Assembly (NCBI GenBank): GCA_902826775.1
Contig: CADEHE010000005.1
Span: 248,001-312,000, forward strand
Direction of reading: 5' to 3'
DNA from: an uncultured Pseudomonadota bacterium
GTDB taxonomy: Bacteria > Pseudomonadota > Gammaproteobacteria > Burkholderiales > JALYOK01
DNA length: 64,000 bases
Shown: positions 1 to 9,075 of the stretch, one piece after another
Numbering within the stretch: the stretch's first letter is position 1
How the letters are laid out: every line of letters begins with the position of its first letter
The notes under the pieces: generated by a model
Database searches by the model: none
Seen by the model: the letters and a program-made list of their open reading frames with translations, nothing else
What the model was told of the DNA's origin: nothing
Made by a program: the position numbers and the translations under genes

Positions 1-1591
1 GCACACGATCGTTGGTTTGCACGATCGCCAACCCGCCGAGCGTGGCGGCTTCGGGCGAGGCGTTCAAAATAGATGGCGAACCGGAGGTGCCGGACTGACG
101 ACCGTCGCCGATACACGGTAGCGCACTGATGCCTTGCTTGAGCAGCGCCGCCGGCGCGCGCATGTTGACCACCTCCGCGGCACCCGGGTAACCAATCGGA
201 CCGGCACCGCGAATGAAGAGCAAGCAGTTTTCGTCGATTTTCATTTTCGGATCGTCGATGCGCTTGTGGTAATCCTCCGGGCCGTCGAACACAATGGCGC
301 GGCCTTCGAAGGCGTTCGGATCTTTCGGGTTCGACAAATAGCGCTTGCGGAACTCGTCCGAGATCACACTGGTTTTCATGATCGCGCTGTCGAACAGATT
401 GCCCTTCATGTTCAAGAAGCCGGCTGCGTCGACCATCGGTTTGTTGTACGGCTTGATCACGTCGTAATCGAGCACGGGCGTTTTCTTGCAGTTTTCGCCG
501 ATGCTCTTGCCGTTCACCGTGAGCGCTTTCTTGTGGATCTTGCCGGCTTTCATGAGCTCGTTCACGACCGCGGGCACGCCGCCGGCGCGATGATATTCCT
601 CGCCCAAGTACTTTCCTGCGGGCTGGAGATTGACCAGCAGTGGAATTTTGTAGCCGACTTTTTCCCAATCGTCGTTGTCCAACTTGACGCCGATATGCTT
701 GGCGATCGCATTGAAGTGGATTGGCGCGTTGGTCGAGCCGCCGATCGCGGAGTTGACCATGATGACGTTCTCGAACGCCTCCTTGGTCATGATCTTGGAC
801 GGGCGCAAATCCTCCCACACCATCTCCACGATGCGTTTGCCGGTTTCGTAGGCAATGGCCGCGCGTTCCTTGTGCGGCGCAGGGATGGCGGCGCAACCGG
901 GCAGCGACATGCCCAGCGCTTCCGCGAGCGAGTTCATGGTCGAGGCGGTGCCCATGGTGTTGCAATGGCCGGGGGAGGGCGCCGAGGAGGCGATCAATTC
1001 GATGAACTCTTCGTGATTGAGTTTGCCTTCGGCGAACAGCTCGCGCGCCTTCCAGACGATGGTGCCGGAGCCGGTGCGCTCGCCGTTGAACCAGCCGTTC
1101 AACATCGGTCCGCCCGACAAAACGATCGCCGGAATATCTACTGTCGCGGCGGCCATCAACTGCGCGGGCGTGGTTTTATCGCACCCTGTGGTGAGCACCA
1201 CGCCGTCCATGAAATAGCCGTACAGAATCTCGACCAGGCCGAGATAGCAGAGGTTGCGATCGAGCGAAGCGGTCGGGCGCTTGCCGGTTTCTTGAATCGG
1301 GTGCAGCGGAAACTCGAACGCGATGCCGCCGGCTTCGCGAATGCCTTCGCGCACGCGCTCGGCCAGCACGATGTGATGGCGATTGCACGGCGACAAATCG
1401 CTGCCGGATTGCGCGATGCCGATGATCGGTTTGCCGGATTGCAGTTCCTCGCGCTTCAAACCCCAGTTCATATAGCGCTCCAAGTAGAGCGCGGTCATGT
1501 CGGGATTATCTGGATTGTCGAACCAGCGGCGCGAGCGCAGGATGGATTTGGCGCCGTTGGTGTGCTTGGATTTTTTCGAGTGCTTGGCCAT
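1..1591 (-). CDS. IlvD/Edd-family sugar-acid dehydratase (L-arabinonate/xylonate dehydratase type), C-terminus cut by window edge
   Basis: The visible N-terminal 530 residues match the IlvD/Edd [2Fe-2S] dehydratases that remove water from sugar acids. Cysteines at 69, 137 and 210 sit in [18 protein letters not shown] and SPGHCNTMG. Their spacing equals that of the three cluster ligands known for L-arabinonate dehydratase, with a shift of about ten residues from an N-terminal Lys/Ser-rich extension. The conserved SGTSGS segment near the left edge fits the catalytic-serine region. The ATG at 1591 has a strong Shine-Dalgarno (GGAGGAG, 6-7 nt upstream). Family members are 570-600 aa, so some 40-70 residues lie outside the window. 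The two following minus-strand neighbours (dehydrogenase, enolase-superfamily enzyme) point to sugar-acid catabolism rather than branched-chain amino acid synthesis. The exact substrate cannot be read from the sequence. Confidence 0.88.
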   Translation of the reverse strand, partial: MAKHSKKSKHTNGAKSILRSRRWFDNPDNPDMTALYLERYMNWGLKREELQSGKPIIGIAQSGSDLSPCNRHHIVLAERVREGIREAGGIAFEFPLHPIQETGKRPTASLDRNLCYLGLVEILYGYFMDGVVLTTGCDKTTPAQLMAAATVDIPAIVLSGGPMLNGWFNGERTGSGTIVWKARELFAEGKLNHEEFIELIASSAPSPGHCNTMGTASTMNSLAEALGMSLPGCAAIPAPHKERAAIAYETGKRIVEMVWEDLRPSKIMTKEAFENVIMVNSAIGGSTNAPIHFNAIAKHIGVKLDNDDWEKVGYKIPLLVNLQPAGKYLGEEYHRAGGVPAVVNELMKAGKIHKKALTVNGKSIGENCKKTPVLDYDVIKPYNKPMVDAAGFLNMKGNLFDSAIMKTSVISDEFRKRYLSNPKDPNAFEGRAIVFDGPEDYHKRIDDPKMKIDENCLLFIRGAGPIGYPGAAEVVNMRAPAALLKQGISALPCIGDGRQSGTSGSPSILNASPEAATLGGLAIVQTNDRV

Positions 1592-1745
1592 TGCAGTAAC
1601 TCCTCCGTTATCGGGGCGCCGTGGCGCGCTTAATTGTGTGTGCGATAGTGAATTATGACACTGCCGCCGTCTTATGTGTGATGCGGCGCGGGCTGCAAAT
1701 ACGGGAAACGGCCGCTGCAGATTACCAAACGCTCCCCGCAGCGCA

Positions 1746-2720
1746 TCAGAGCGCGGCGGCGCGCACCACATTGATTAGTGGATCCCCGCGAGCCAGCCGG
1801 TCCAAATTCTCGGTGATGACCGCGCAGCGCTGCTGGATCTGGTGCATCGTCCATGCCGAGGCGTGCGGAGTCATGATGATGTTGTCGAGTTCATGAAACG
1901 GAAAGCGCGACGGCGCGCCATCACTGCCGCCCGGTTGCGGATATTGGTGCCACACGTCGATTACCGCGCCGCCGATGCGCTTTTCGCGCAAGGCCAGGTA
2001 AAGCGCTTCTTCATCGATCAGCGCGCCGCGCGAAGGGTTGATGATGACTGCGGTGGGCTTCATGAGCGCCAGCGCGCGCGCGTCGAACAAGCCGCGTGAA
2101 GTATCGTCCAGCGGCAATCCCACGACGACAAAATCAGCTGTGCGCATGAGCGCGTCGAAGCCGCTCATGTCTTCGACGCGGGCGACGAATTCGTCGGCGC
2201 CTCTCGCCGTGCGGCTGCAAGCAATAACGTTCATGCCAAAGGCGCGCGCTCGGCGCGCCACTTCCACGCCAATGCGGCCGTAGCCGACGATGCCGAGCGT
2301 CTTGCCGAACACGTAGTCGTGCAGCGGGCCGATGCGCCACCAGCCGCTCCAGTTATTGCGTCTCAATGCGGCGTCCATGCGGCGCACGCCGAGCGTCATC
2401 TCCAGCATCGTTGCCATCACGTACTCGGCGATCGAGACCTCATGGCCGTAGGCGTTGCAGACCGTCGCCGTCGGCGGCACGGCGGCAAAGTCGATTGCGT
2501 CCCAGCCCGCGCCGGGTAGGTGCAGCAGTTTCAGGCGCGGCGCGGGCGGCGCCGCGCGCCAGTCCATGCTGATGATGGCGTCCGCATCTTGCAAGCCACG
2601 TGCGAATGCTTGCGGGTCGTCGGCATCGACCAGTTCGATGCGCCATGTTGCGGGCAAATTTGCGCGCACGCATTGCTGCAGCGGGCCATTATTGTCGGCT
2701 TGTTTGATCAGTAATTTCAT
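1746..2720 (-). CDS. D-isomer-specific 2-hydroxyacid dehydrogenase family protein
   Basis: This is a 324-aa NAD(P)-dependent 2-hydroxyacid dehydrogenase fold, probably reducing a 2-keto acid or oxidising a 2-hydroxy acid in the cytoplasm. The Rossmann motif GYGRIG is at residues 146-151. The substrate-binding Arg is R231 in NPSRGALID, and the catalytic His is H286 in TPHASAW. The usual partner Glu, found in the DVFxxEP segment of phosphoglycerate dehydrogenase, is replaced: the segment reads DVWHQYP, with Tyr260 at that position. Length and domain order are otherwise normal. It lies between the enolase-superfamily gene and the IlvD-type dehydratase on the same strand, so a role in the same sugar-acid route is likely. 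Substrate unknown. Confidence 0.85.
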   Translation of the reverse strand: MKLLIKQADNNGPLQQCVRANLPATWRIELVDADDPQAFARGLQDADAIISMDWRAAPPAPRLKLLHLPGAGWDAIDFAAVPPTATVCNAYGHEVSIAEYVMATMLEMTLGVRRMDAALRRNNWSGWWRIGPLHDYVFGKTLGIVGYGRIGVEVARRARAFGMNVIACSRTARGADEFVARVEDMSGFDALMRTADFVVVGLPLDDTSRGLFDARALALMKPTAVIINPSRGALIDEEALYLALREKRIGGAVIDVWHQYPQPGGSDGAPSRFPFHELDNIIMTPHASAWTMHQIQQRCAVITENLDRLARGDPLINVVRAAAL

Positions 2721-2761
2721 CTGGCGTATGCTAGCGTGCTGGTCCTATGCTTGCACTAGTA

Positions 2762-3850
2762 TTACTTGACGATTAAAGCTGAAAGCGCATTCCAGTCGAA
2801 TACTATGCCATGTCCTGGGTCGTTCGGGGCAATGGCGCAACCCTCTTCGATGCGCAGCGCCTGCGAGATATAGCGCTCCAAGCCGAAGCCGTGCGCTTCC
2901 AGATAAGCGCGATTCGGTGCGGCGGCGAGCAGATGCACGGTGACATCGTGCGCGCCATGCGAAGTGACCGGCAGATTGAACGATTCCGCCAGGTGGGCGA
3001 TTTTCATGAAGCTGGTGATGCCGCCGCAGTTGGTGACGTCGGGCTCGGGGTAGGTTACTGCGCCGCTCGCGATGTACTGCTTGAATTCCCACAGCGAATG
3101 CAGATTCTCGCCTGCCGCAATCGGCGCGCCGCCTTGCTGCACGATGCGCGCGTGGCCCGCGACATCGTCCGGAATGGTCGGCTCTTCGATCCAAGTGAGA
3201 TTAAACGGTGCGAACGCGCGCGCCGCGGCGATGGCTTGGTCCACCGTCCAACCCATGTTAGCGTCGACCATGAGCGCGAAATCTTCACCCAAATGCTGGC
3301 GCATCGCGCGCACGCGCTCGACGTCCTCGCTCAACTTCTTGCGGCCGACTTTCATCTTGATGGCGCGAAAGCCCTTCTTGAGATTGTCGTCGGTTTGCCT
3401 GAGCAGTTGATCGATGCTGAAGTAAAGGTCGATGCCGCCGGCATAACACGGCACTTTCGGATCGTGGCCGCCGAGCAATTTCCACAGCGGCGTTTTGGCG
3501 CGCCTGGCTTTCAAATCCCACAGCGACATATCGATGGCGGAAATCGCGAAGCTCATCGAGCCGCCGCGCCCGGCGTAGTGCACGTGCCACCACATCTTTT
3601 GCCAAAGTTGTTCGATGCAGTCGGCATCTTGACCGATGAGAATTCCGGTCAAATCGCTCTTAATCAGCGCGTACGCGCCAGCCGCGCCGGTGCCGGGTGT
3701 GAACGTGTAGCCGACGCCTTCGGCGCCATCGGCATCGCGCACGCGCACCGTGACCAACTCGAAACCTTTCATCTCGCCGTGGCGGCTGTCGGTGAGCGTG
3801 ACCGGCAACGGGATGCGATAGAAATCGGACTGCAGCGATGCGATTTTCAT
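2762..3850 (-). CDS. mandelate racemase/muconate lactonizing enzyme family protein (enolase superfamily)
   Basis: A 362-aa enolase-superfamily enzyme that abstracts the proton alpha to a carboxylate using Mg2+, probably a sugar-acid dehydratase or racemase. The MLE-type N-terminal domain (about 1-115) precedes a TIM barrel. Visible catalytic residues are the KxK pair K165/K167 (AIKMKVG), metal ligands D196 (MVDANMG), E222 (WIEEP) and E248 (AAGENLH), and the general base H298 (TSHGAHD) with D271. An upstream in-frame ATG at 3925 would add 25 residues unlike the family, so the start MKIASLQ at 3850 is preferred. No clear ribosome binding site supports either. The next gene on the strand begins 41 bp downstream. 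The dehydratase context favours galactarate/gluconate-type substrates, but this is inference. Confidence 0.88.
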   Translation of the reverse strand: MKIASLQSDFYRIPLPVTLTDSRHGEMKGFELVTVRVRDADGAEGVGYTFTPGTGAAGAYALIKSDLTGILIGQDADCIEQLWQKMWWHVHYAGRGGSMSFAISAIDMSLWDLKARRAKTPLWKLLGGHDPKVPCYAGGIDLYFSIDQLLRQTDDNLKKGFRAIKMKVGRKKLSEDVERVRAMRQHLGEDFALMVDANMGWTVDQAIAAARAFAPFNLTWIEEPTIPDDVAGHARIVQQGGAPIAAGENLHSLWEFKQYIASGAVTYPEPDVTNCGGITSFMKIAHLAESFNLPVTSHGAHDVTVHLLAAAPNRAYLEAHGFGLERYISQALRIEEGCAIAPNDPGHGIVFDWNALSALIVK

Positions 3851-3978
3851 GGTCCAGGCACGCAAGAAGTGGCAGGCGCCTGAGTCTAGCAAATCGCGGC
3901 GCGCGCGAGCTAGGTACCCCGACATGGGAACTCATGGCGCACTGGATTGGTTGCCTACGCCAGCGCCGACGCAGCGAT

Positions 3979-4026
3979 CAAAAAAAGAGACCAGGGCGGG
4001 GTGGGGATGCTTGTTGCCCTGGTCTC
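3979..4026 (-). terminator. intrinsic terminator behind the CheY-like regulator
   Basis: Perfect 11-bp inverted repeat (GAGACCAGGGC at 3987-3997 with GCCCTGGTCTC at 4016-4026), 18-nt loop, followed on the minus strand by seven T residues. It lies 86 bp past the stop of the response regulator gene and ends transcription coming from the two-component block. Confidence 0.85.
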
Positions 4027-4111
4027 GACGGGGACGGATCAGCCTAGTACTAGGCGTTGCTGGGTTTTGGCCTGCTGCGGGCTAAAGCGAGATCTTGATT
4101 CTGCATAAGGA

Positions 4112-4489
4112 TCAATGCGCTCCTAAACGCACCAGCGCGGCGATCATCGGCTCGGTTTCGCTGGTCTTGTCGAAAAACGCATCCGCCCCCGCTTGCGCAT
4201 AGGCTTGGCGGTGCGCGGCATCGGAGTGGATCGAATACATCATCACCATGGTGTTAGGGTGGCGTTGTTTAAGAAAATGCACCAAATCTCTGCTGTAATT
4301 GTCGCCCAATCTGATATCGACGATAACCGCGTCCGGCGCTATCAGCGCCATACCTTCGGTCGCCTGCGCCACGCTCTCGTATTCGGCTACCAGGACAACA
4401 CCAGGTGTTTCCGACAGCAGCGTTCGCAAGCGCTCGCGCACTGCGGCCGAATCCTCGACGACCGCCACGGTTTTAGGCTGAGTTTGCAT
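4112..4489 (-). CDS. single-domain response regulator (CheY-like receiver)
   Basis: A 125-aa stand-alone receiver domain with no output domain. The acidic pocket is ED near residues 12-13 (AVVEDSA), the phosphoacceptor is D58 (VIVDIRLGD), and the conserved Lys is K108 (FFDKTSE). The ATG at 4489 is preferred over a TTG two codons upstream. It lies 208 bp downstream of the NarL-type regulator on the same strand and just before a strong terminator, so it may form the last gene of the kinase-regulator unit or its own transcript. It could act as a phosphate sink or by protein-protein contact. Confidence 0.88.
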   Translation of the reverse strand: MQTQPKTVAVVEDSAAVRERLRTLLSETPGVVLVAEYESVAQATEGMALIAPDAVIVDIRLGDNYSRDLVHFLKQRHPNTMVMMYSIHSDAAHRQAYAQAGADAFFDKTSETEPMIAALVRLGAH

Positions 4490-4697
4490 CGTCAAAAATT
4501 AGGACGCAACCACGTTGCGCAACATGAATGCTATGCGCGAAACCGGCTGCGCGCCATAGGGCGAGCCCCGAGTAGAACGTAAGGATTTCCCTACATCGCT
4601 CGATGAGCCGGTGGCGCCGCTCGGGACCCGAGCGGCGATGTACTAACGTTGGCCACTGGTTACACCAAGCGCAGCCGATTACCCAGGAAATCGTGCA

Positions 4698-5333
4698 CTA
4701 CAGCAAGCCTTGCTCGATGGCGTAGCGTGTCAGCTCTGCATTGCTGCGCAGACCGACTTTTTCGACGATACGCGAACGGTAGGTGCTGATGGTCTTAGGG
4801 CTCAAATGCAAGTTGTCAGCAATATCGTTGAGGCTCTTGCCTGCGGCGATCATGCGCAACACGACAAACTCGCGCTCCGAGAGCAATTCATGCGGTGCAG
4901 CGTCGCCGCGGCCGCCCAGTTGATCGGCCAGGCGTTCCGCCAGTTCGGCACTGACGTACTTGCCACCATTGGCGACTTTGCGAATGGCGCTGACGAGTAG
5001 CTCGGCGGCGCTTTCCTTATTGAGGAAGCCGTGCGCTCCTTCTTTCAACACCCGCAAAGCGTACTGATCTTCAGTGTACGCGCTTAGCACCAGCACGCGC
5101 ACGCTGGGAAATTCGTTGCGTAGTTGCTTCAGCAAGTCCACTCCGGTGCGCCCCGGCAGCGAGATGTCGAGCAGCACCAAGTCGAATGGCTGTCTGCGCA
5201 TCAGGTTCAAGGCATCTGGAACGCTGGCGGCTTCGCCGGCAATGCGCATTTCCGGCGTATCCGCAAGAATGCGCTTTAGGCCTTCGCGCACCACTAGATG
5301 ATCATCAACAATCAAAATTTCAATGTTGGGCAT
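4698..5333 (-). CDS. NarL/LuxR-family two-component response regulator
   Basis: A 211-aa DNA-binding regulator. The receiver domain occupies residues 1-120, with DD at 10-11, phosphoacceptor D56 (LVLLDISLPG) and K106 (GFLNKES). A LuxR-type helix-turn-helix occupies about 148-211 (LSEREFVVLRMIAAGKS, then SPKTISTYRSRI). It is encoded 145 bp downstream of the HisKA_3 histidine kinase on the same strand. HisKA_3 kinases pair with NarL-type regulators, so the two almost surely form one phosphorelay. Target genes cannot be named. Confidence 0.93.
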   Translation of the reverse strand: MPNIEILIVDDHLVVREGLKRILADTPEMRIAGEAASVPDALNLMRRQPFDLVLLDISLPGRTGVDLLKQLRNEFPSVRVLVLSAYTEDQYALRVLKEGAHGFLNKESAAELLVSAIRKVANGGKYVSAELAERLADQLGGRGDAAPHELLSEREFVVLRMIAAGKSLNDIADNLHLSPKTISTYRSRIVEKVGLRSNAELTRYAIEQGLL

Positions 5334-5478
5334 GATGGAATCAATTCGCTAGCGCCGGACTTCATGACAAGTGGCTACCGCGACCACAAATCGGCCCACG
5401 AACACTCGGCGCGGACTTGCAACGCGGGCTGGCGGCGATGCGCATCGGCTTGGGTGTTGATCGTTGCGCAGCGCCACA

Positions 5479-6996
5479 CTAGCTCCACGGTATGTGCACA
5501 GAGATGCGCGTGCCGCGGCCCGGCTGCGAATTGATGTCAACCGTGCCGCCAAGTTGGCCGGCCCACTCGCCTAAGCCGAACAAGCCGAACGATGCCTCTT
5601 TGCGGCGCGCGTCTTCGCTGAAGCCTCTGCCGTTATCGTGAATGCGCAGTTCGACTTGCTGTTGGCTTGCTCGCAGCGAGACCTCAACCCGCGTTGCGGC
5701 GGCGTGGCGCACCACGTTGGTGAGCCCTTCTTGCAACATGCGGTAAATCGCCGTCTGGTGCGCCTCGGGTAAGGCGTCGAAATCGCCTTCCGTGGTCAGC
5801 GCCACCTCGAGGCCGGTGCGAGTGGCAAGATCCTTGGTGAGGGTTGTCGCTGCGGCGACGATACCGAGATCGTCCAACATCGGCGGGCGCAAGTCGGAGA
5901 TGATGCGTCGCATTGCGGTGGCCGCCCCTTCCACCGTGCCGCGCATGCGCTCGACGGCAGTGACCAGGTTCTGGTGGTCGCCATAGTGGCGCTGCATCCA
6001 GCCCAAATCCATACGCAACGCCGTCAGATCCTGGCCCAACTCGTCGTGCAGCGAACGCGACAAGCGCTTGCGTTCGCTTTCAATATCGTCGCGCACCCGG
6101 GCGCCCAGCGCGCGTAAACGCTGTGCCGACAAGTCCAGCTCATCGCGCAATTTGCGCGCCGCCGCATAAGGCTCGCGGATGCCGCTGATAAACAGCGCCC
6201 TATAGAGCAGGACGTAACCCACCGCGCGATATGCGTGAGCCAGGAAGTTGTGGATATCGTAAGGATGCGAATAAAACGTGGTGAAGAGCTGGCTCGCGCC
6301 CATCAGGCACGAAGCCGCGAACAAGTAACCCCACATCTGGGAATCGTCTAGATTCACCCGGCGGAAGAATCCCCACGCAGCCGCCAAGTGCGCGGCAAAC
6401 AATGCATACTCGATGACGATCTTGAAAGTGGTCAAGCCTTCGCCTGGAATAAAAGTGCGGGGTATCCAATGCGCGCGGAACAGAAAGATCCAATGCAGCA
6501 GGAGCACACCCGCCAAGGCAATGGCCAAGTACAGGTAGCGCTGTTGGCGGTGCTTGAGAGCGCGCCAGGGCCGCAACGCGAGAGCAAGCAGCGCGAATGC
6601 CGCAATGGCGCGCGCAGCGAAGGAAAAATGGATTGCCTTCTCCGCGGAGGCCGGCGTAACAAAATTAGGCATCCCCGAGTAAGACAAGGTGTGGCCGAAA
6701 TCCATCAGTGCCACGGCAAGAAAAGCGCATGCGAGCCAGTTGGAGGTGGCGGCGCGCGGTGCATCGTGCGTGTTCCAACCGACGGCGAACACCAGCCACG
6801 CCACGACGATGGAAAATACTTCCATCGCGGTGTGCAACGGCAGGTAAGCGGCGGCGGAAAACTGGATATGCGTCGGCAGCAAGGCCGCCGCAAACACCAG
6901 CAGCATGGCCGTAACGCCGAACAAAGAGAAACGCCATTGCCGCGGCGCGACCGGTGCCGGAAGCTTGAGCAGACTGCGCGCGGCGGAGGATGGCAT
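5479..6996 (-). CDS. sensor histidine kinase with MASE3 membrane sensor and HisKA_3 core
   Basis: A 505-aa inner-membrane sensor kinase. Residues 22-275 hold about seven hydrophobic helices with MASE3 signatures (LHTAMEVFSIV, GHTLSYSGMPNF). A short linker leads to the NarX-type dimerisation domain with phospho-acceptor H317 (SRSLHDELGQD) and an HATPase domain (N box near 424-432, DNGRGF 454-459, GLFGLGEWA 471-479). The reading frame stays open for 179 codons upstream, but that stretch is charged, non-homologous and overlaps the divergent kinase, so the start MPSSAARS at 6996 is preferred. No strong ribosome binding site is seen. It feeds the NarL-type regulator just downstream. The signal sensed is unknown. 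Confidence 0.87.
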   Translation of the reverse strand: MPSSAARSLLKLPAPVAPRQWRFSLFGVTAMLLVFAAALLPTHIQFSAAAYLPLHTAMEVFSIVVAWLVFAVGWNTHDAPRAATSNWLACAFLAVALMDFGHTLSYSGMPNFVTPASAEKAIHFSFAARAIAAFALLALALRPWRALKHRQQRYLYLAIALAGVLLLHWIFLFRAHWIPRTFIPGEGLTTFKIVIEYALFAAHLAAAWGFFRRVNLDDSQMWGYLFAASCLMGASQLFTTFYSHPYDIHNFLAHAYRAVGYVLLYRALFISGIREPYAAARKLRDELDLSAQRLRALGARVRDDIESERKRLSRSLHDELGQDLTALRMDLGWMQRHYGDHQNLVTAVERMRGTVEGAATAMRRIISDLRPPMLDDLGIVAAATTLTKDLATRTGLEVALTTEGDFDALPEAHQTAIYRMLQEGLTNVVRHAAATRVEVSLRASQQQVELRIHDNGRGFSEDARRKEASFGLFGLGEWAGQLGGTVDINSQPGRGTRISVHIPWS

Positions 6997-7146
6997 CTGA
7001 TACGAGCAAATGGCAACAGTCGATGCAATTGAGTGTACTATGAGGCGGGCTCGGAGGGAACGGAAAAGCCCAGGCGCGCTTGCCAGAGTGGCCCACGAGT
7101 GCTCGTTGCCAAAGACCGCTTTGCTAAAGGCATCGAGGTTGTTATT

Positions 7147-9075
7147 ATGGCAACAGTTCCAATGAACCTCGTTGCGCATCGCCGCATGCAATTCGGAAGT
7201 TCCGCTCTCAGCCTGAAAGCGGCCGCGCTCGCCGCTGGTTACGGGATTCTCGCGGTGCTCGCTTCGGCGCTCTATGCCAACAGCGGCGACGGCGTTTATT
7301 TCTGGCCGGCCAATGCGCTGGCTGCGCTGGTGCTGGCGCGCAGCAGGCGCAGCGAATGGCCGCTGCTGCTCGGCGTGGTGTTGCTCGCTGAGATCGCCGT
7401 CGATTCGTACGCCGGTTTGCCGTTGTGGACGGGGGCGATGCTCGGGGCCATCAACGCCTTCGAGGCGTGGGTCATGGCTGCCCTCACGCGCTGGCTGATT
7501 CCGCATCAGCGGCTGGGCGCTGTGTCGCTGCACAGCTTATGGCGTTTCGTCGGGATCTGCGCACTGGCGGCGGCGCTATCGGCGTGTTTCGGTGCGGCAG
7601 CCCTGATGAACACCGGCATAGCCCAAGACTATCTGACCGCTTGGCGCATTTGGTGGATCGGCGATGCAATCGGTTTGCTGTTGTTCGCGCCCGCGTTCTG
7701 GGTATTGGCTGAATTGCGCGTGCGTGATGTGCAGCAAGCCCCGCTCCGGCGCTGGCTGGAGGCAGCGGTCCTGGCCACTCTGCTGGTGTGGGTGGCCAGT
7801 TTCGCGTTTGGCTCGTTTGGCAGCAACATGGCACTGCGCTCGGTAGTGTTTCCGATTCTGGTATGGGCGGCGATTCGCTTTGGCTTGGGCGGTGCAGCGT
7901 GGGCGCTGGTCGGGGTGGCTTTGATCGCTGTGTGGAGTGATATGCAGGGACATTCCCACTTCGCAAATCCGGCCAATGCAAAATTGAATGCATTGGCCGT
8001 CCAGGCTTTTCTCGTGATTGCGGCGGTTACCACGCTAACACTGGCGTGCGCCATGGGTGAGCGCAACTTGTTGGTTGAACGCTTTCGCCTGGTCGCGGAG
8101 GCGACGCCGAGCGGTATCTTAATGATTGATACGCACGGGACAATCTCTTTTGCCAATGTTCAGGCGCAGCGCATGTTCGGCTATGCGCAGGAGGAGTTGT
8201 TAGGGCTCAATGTGGAACGATTGATGCCCGCAACTGCCGCCGCCGAGCCCGCGCGTTTTCTCCTTTCGCCACAACAGTGGACTGCCGGCCAAGCGGGCGA
8301 CGTGGTGATGCGGCGCCGGGACGGAACGGATTTCGCGGTGGAGGTCGGATTGAATCCGGTGCAGACCGAGGACGGGCCCAAGGTGCTGGCGGCAGTGGTG
8401 GACGTCAGTGAGCGCAAGCAATCCGAACAGCGCCTGCGCGATGCGTTCGAAGAGAAAGCCGTCCTGCTGAAGGAAGTCTACCACCGCGTGAAGAACAATT
8501 TGCAGATTGTCTCGTCGTTGATTTCGCTGCAAGCCAGGAATTTGCCCGAGAAAGCCGCGCGCGAGGCGCTGGCGCGCGGCGAAGCGCGCATCCACTCGAT
8601 GGCTTTGGTGCACGAGCAGTTATACCGCTCCGAGAACCTCGCGACTTTGAACGCGGCGGGCTACCTCGACACGCTGGCGCACTACTTGCGCAGTCAATTC
8701 GGCGGCACGGCGCAGTTGCGGGTGGAATGCGATGCCGTGGCGCTGGGCATGGACCAAGCCATTCCGTGCGGATTGATCGTTACTGAGTTGGTGACTAACG
8801 CCAGCCGCCACGCATTCCCCGATGGGCGCAGCGGCGCCATTAAGGTGAGCTTGACGCGCAGCCGCGCGCAACGCGAGATGTTGGTACTGGAGGTCGCCGA
8901 CGACGGCATCGGCTTGCCGCCGGGCTTTGAGCACGAGCAACGCAGTTCGCTTGGCTGGGTGCTGGTGCAGAGTTTGGCCAAGCAGCTCGGCGGCCAGGTG
9001 ACGGTGCTGCGCGAGCGCGGCACGATGGTGCGCATAAGCTTTGCGCGCAACGATGAATTGGAGAAAGCGGCGTGA
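7147..9075 (+). CDS. sensor histidine kinase: MASE1 membrane domain, PAS, HisKA_2, HATPase
   Basis: A 642-aa sensor kinase. A MASE1 integral membrane domain spans about 24-305 (FWPANALAALVLA, WWIGDAIGLLLFAP), followed by a PAS domain (312-425), a HisKA_2 domain with phospho-acceptor H446 (EVYHRVKNNLQIVSSL) and an HATPase domain (about 535-635; N box TELVTNASRHA, DDGIGLP). The start at 7147 has GAGG 8 nt upstream, whereas the longer frame from 7033 runs into the divergent kinase promoter region. The last four bases overlap the next gene (GTGA), which implies coupled translation with that receiver protein. Divergent from the MASE3 kinase, so this locus carries two head-to-head sensor systems. 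Confidence 0.9.
   Translation: MATVPMNLVAHRRMQFGSSALSLKAAALAAGYGILAVLASALYANSGDGVYFWPANALAALVLARSRRSEWPLLLGVVLLAEIAVDSYAGLPLWTGAMLGAINAFEAWVMAALTRWLIPHQRLGAVSLHSLWRFVGICALAAALSACFGAAALMNTGIAQDYLTAWRIWWIGDAIGLLLFAPAFWVLAELRVRDVQQAPLRRWLEAAVLATLLVWVASFAFGSFGSNMALRSVVFPILVWAAIRFGLGGAAWALVGVALIAVWSDMQGHSHFANPANAKLNALAVQAFLVIAAVTTLTLACAMGERNLLVERFRLVAEATPSGILMIDTHGTISFANVQAQRMFGYAQEELLGLNVERLMPATAAAEPARFLLSPQQWTAGQAGDVVMRRRDGTDFAVEVGLNPVQTEDGPKVLAAVVDVSERKQSEQRLRDAFEEKAVLLKEVYHRVKNNLQIVSSLISLQARNLPEKAAREALARGEARIHSMALVHEQLYRSENLATLNAAGYLDTLAHYLRSQFGGTAQLRVECDAVALGMDQAIPCGLIVTELVTNASRHAFPDGRSGAIKVSLTRSRAQREMLVLEVADDGIGLPPGFEHEQRSSLGWVLVQSLAKQLGGQVTVLRERGTMVRISFARNDELEKAA

Noticed and set aside
134..1633. 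499-codon plus-strand frame opposite the IlvD-type gene
   Set aside because: It is the antisense shadow of a clear IlvD/Edd dehydratase with conserved cysteines and a strong ribosome binding site; its product is His/Arg-rich with no family signature.
6997..7533. 179-codon N-terminal extension of the MASE3 kinase
   Set aside because: It is charged, unlike any sensor domain, and overlaps the promoter and first 130 codons of the divergent kinase; the first membrane helix follows the ATG at 6996.
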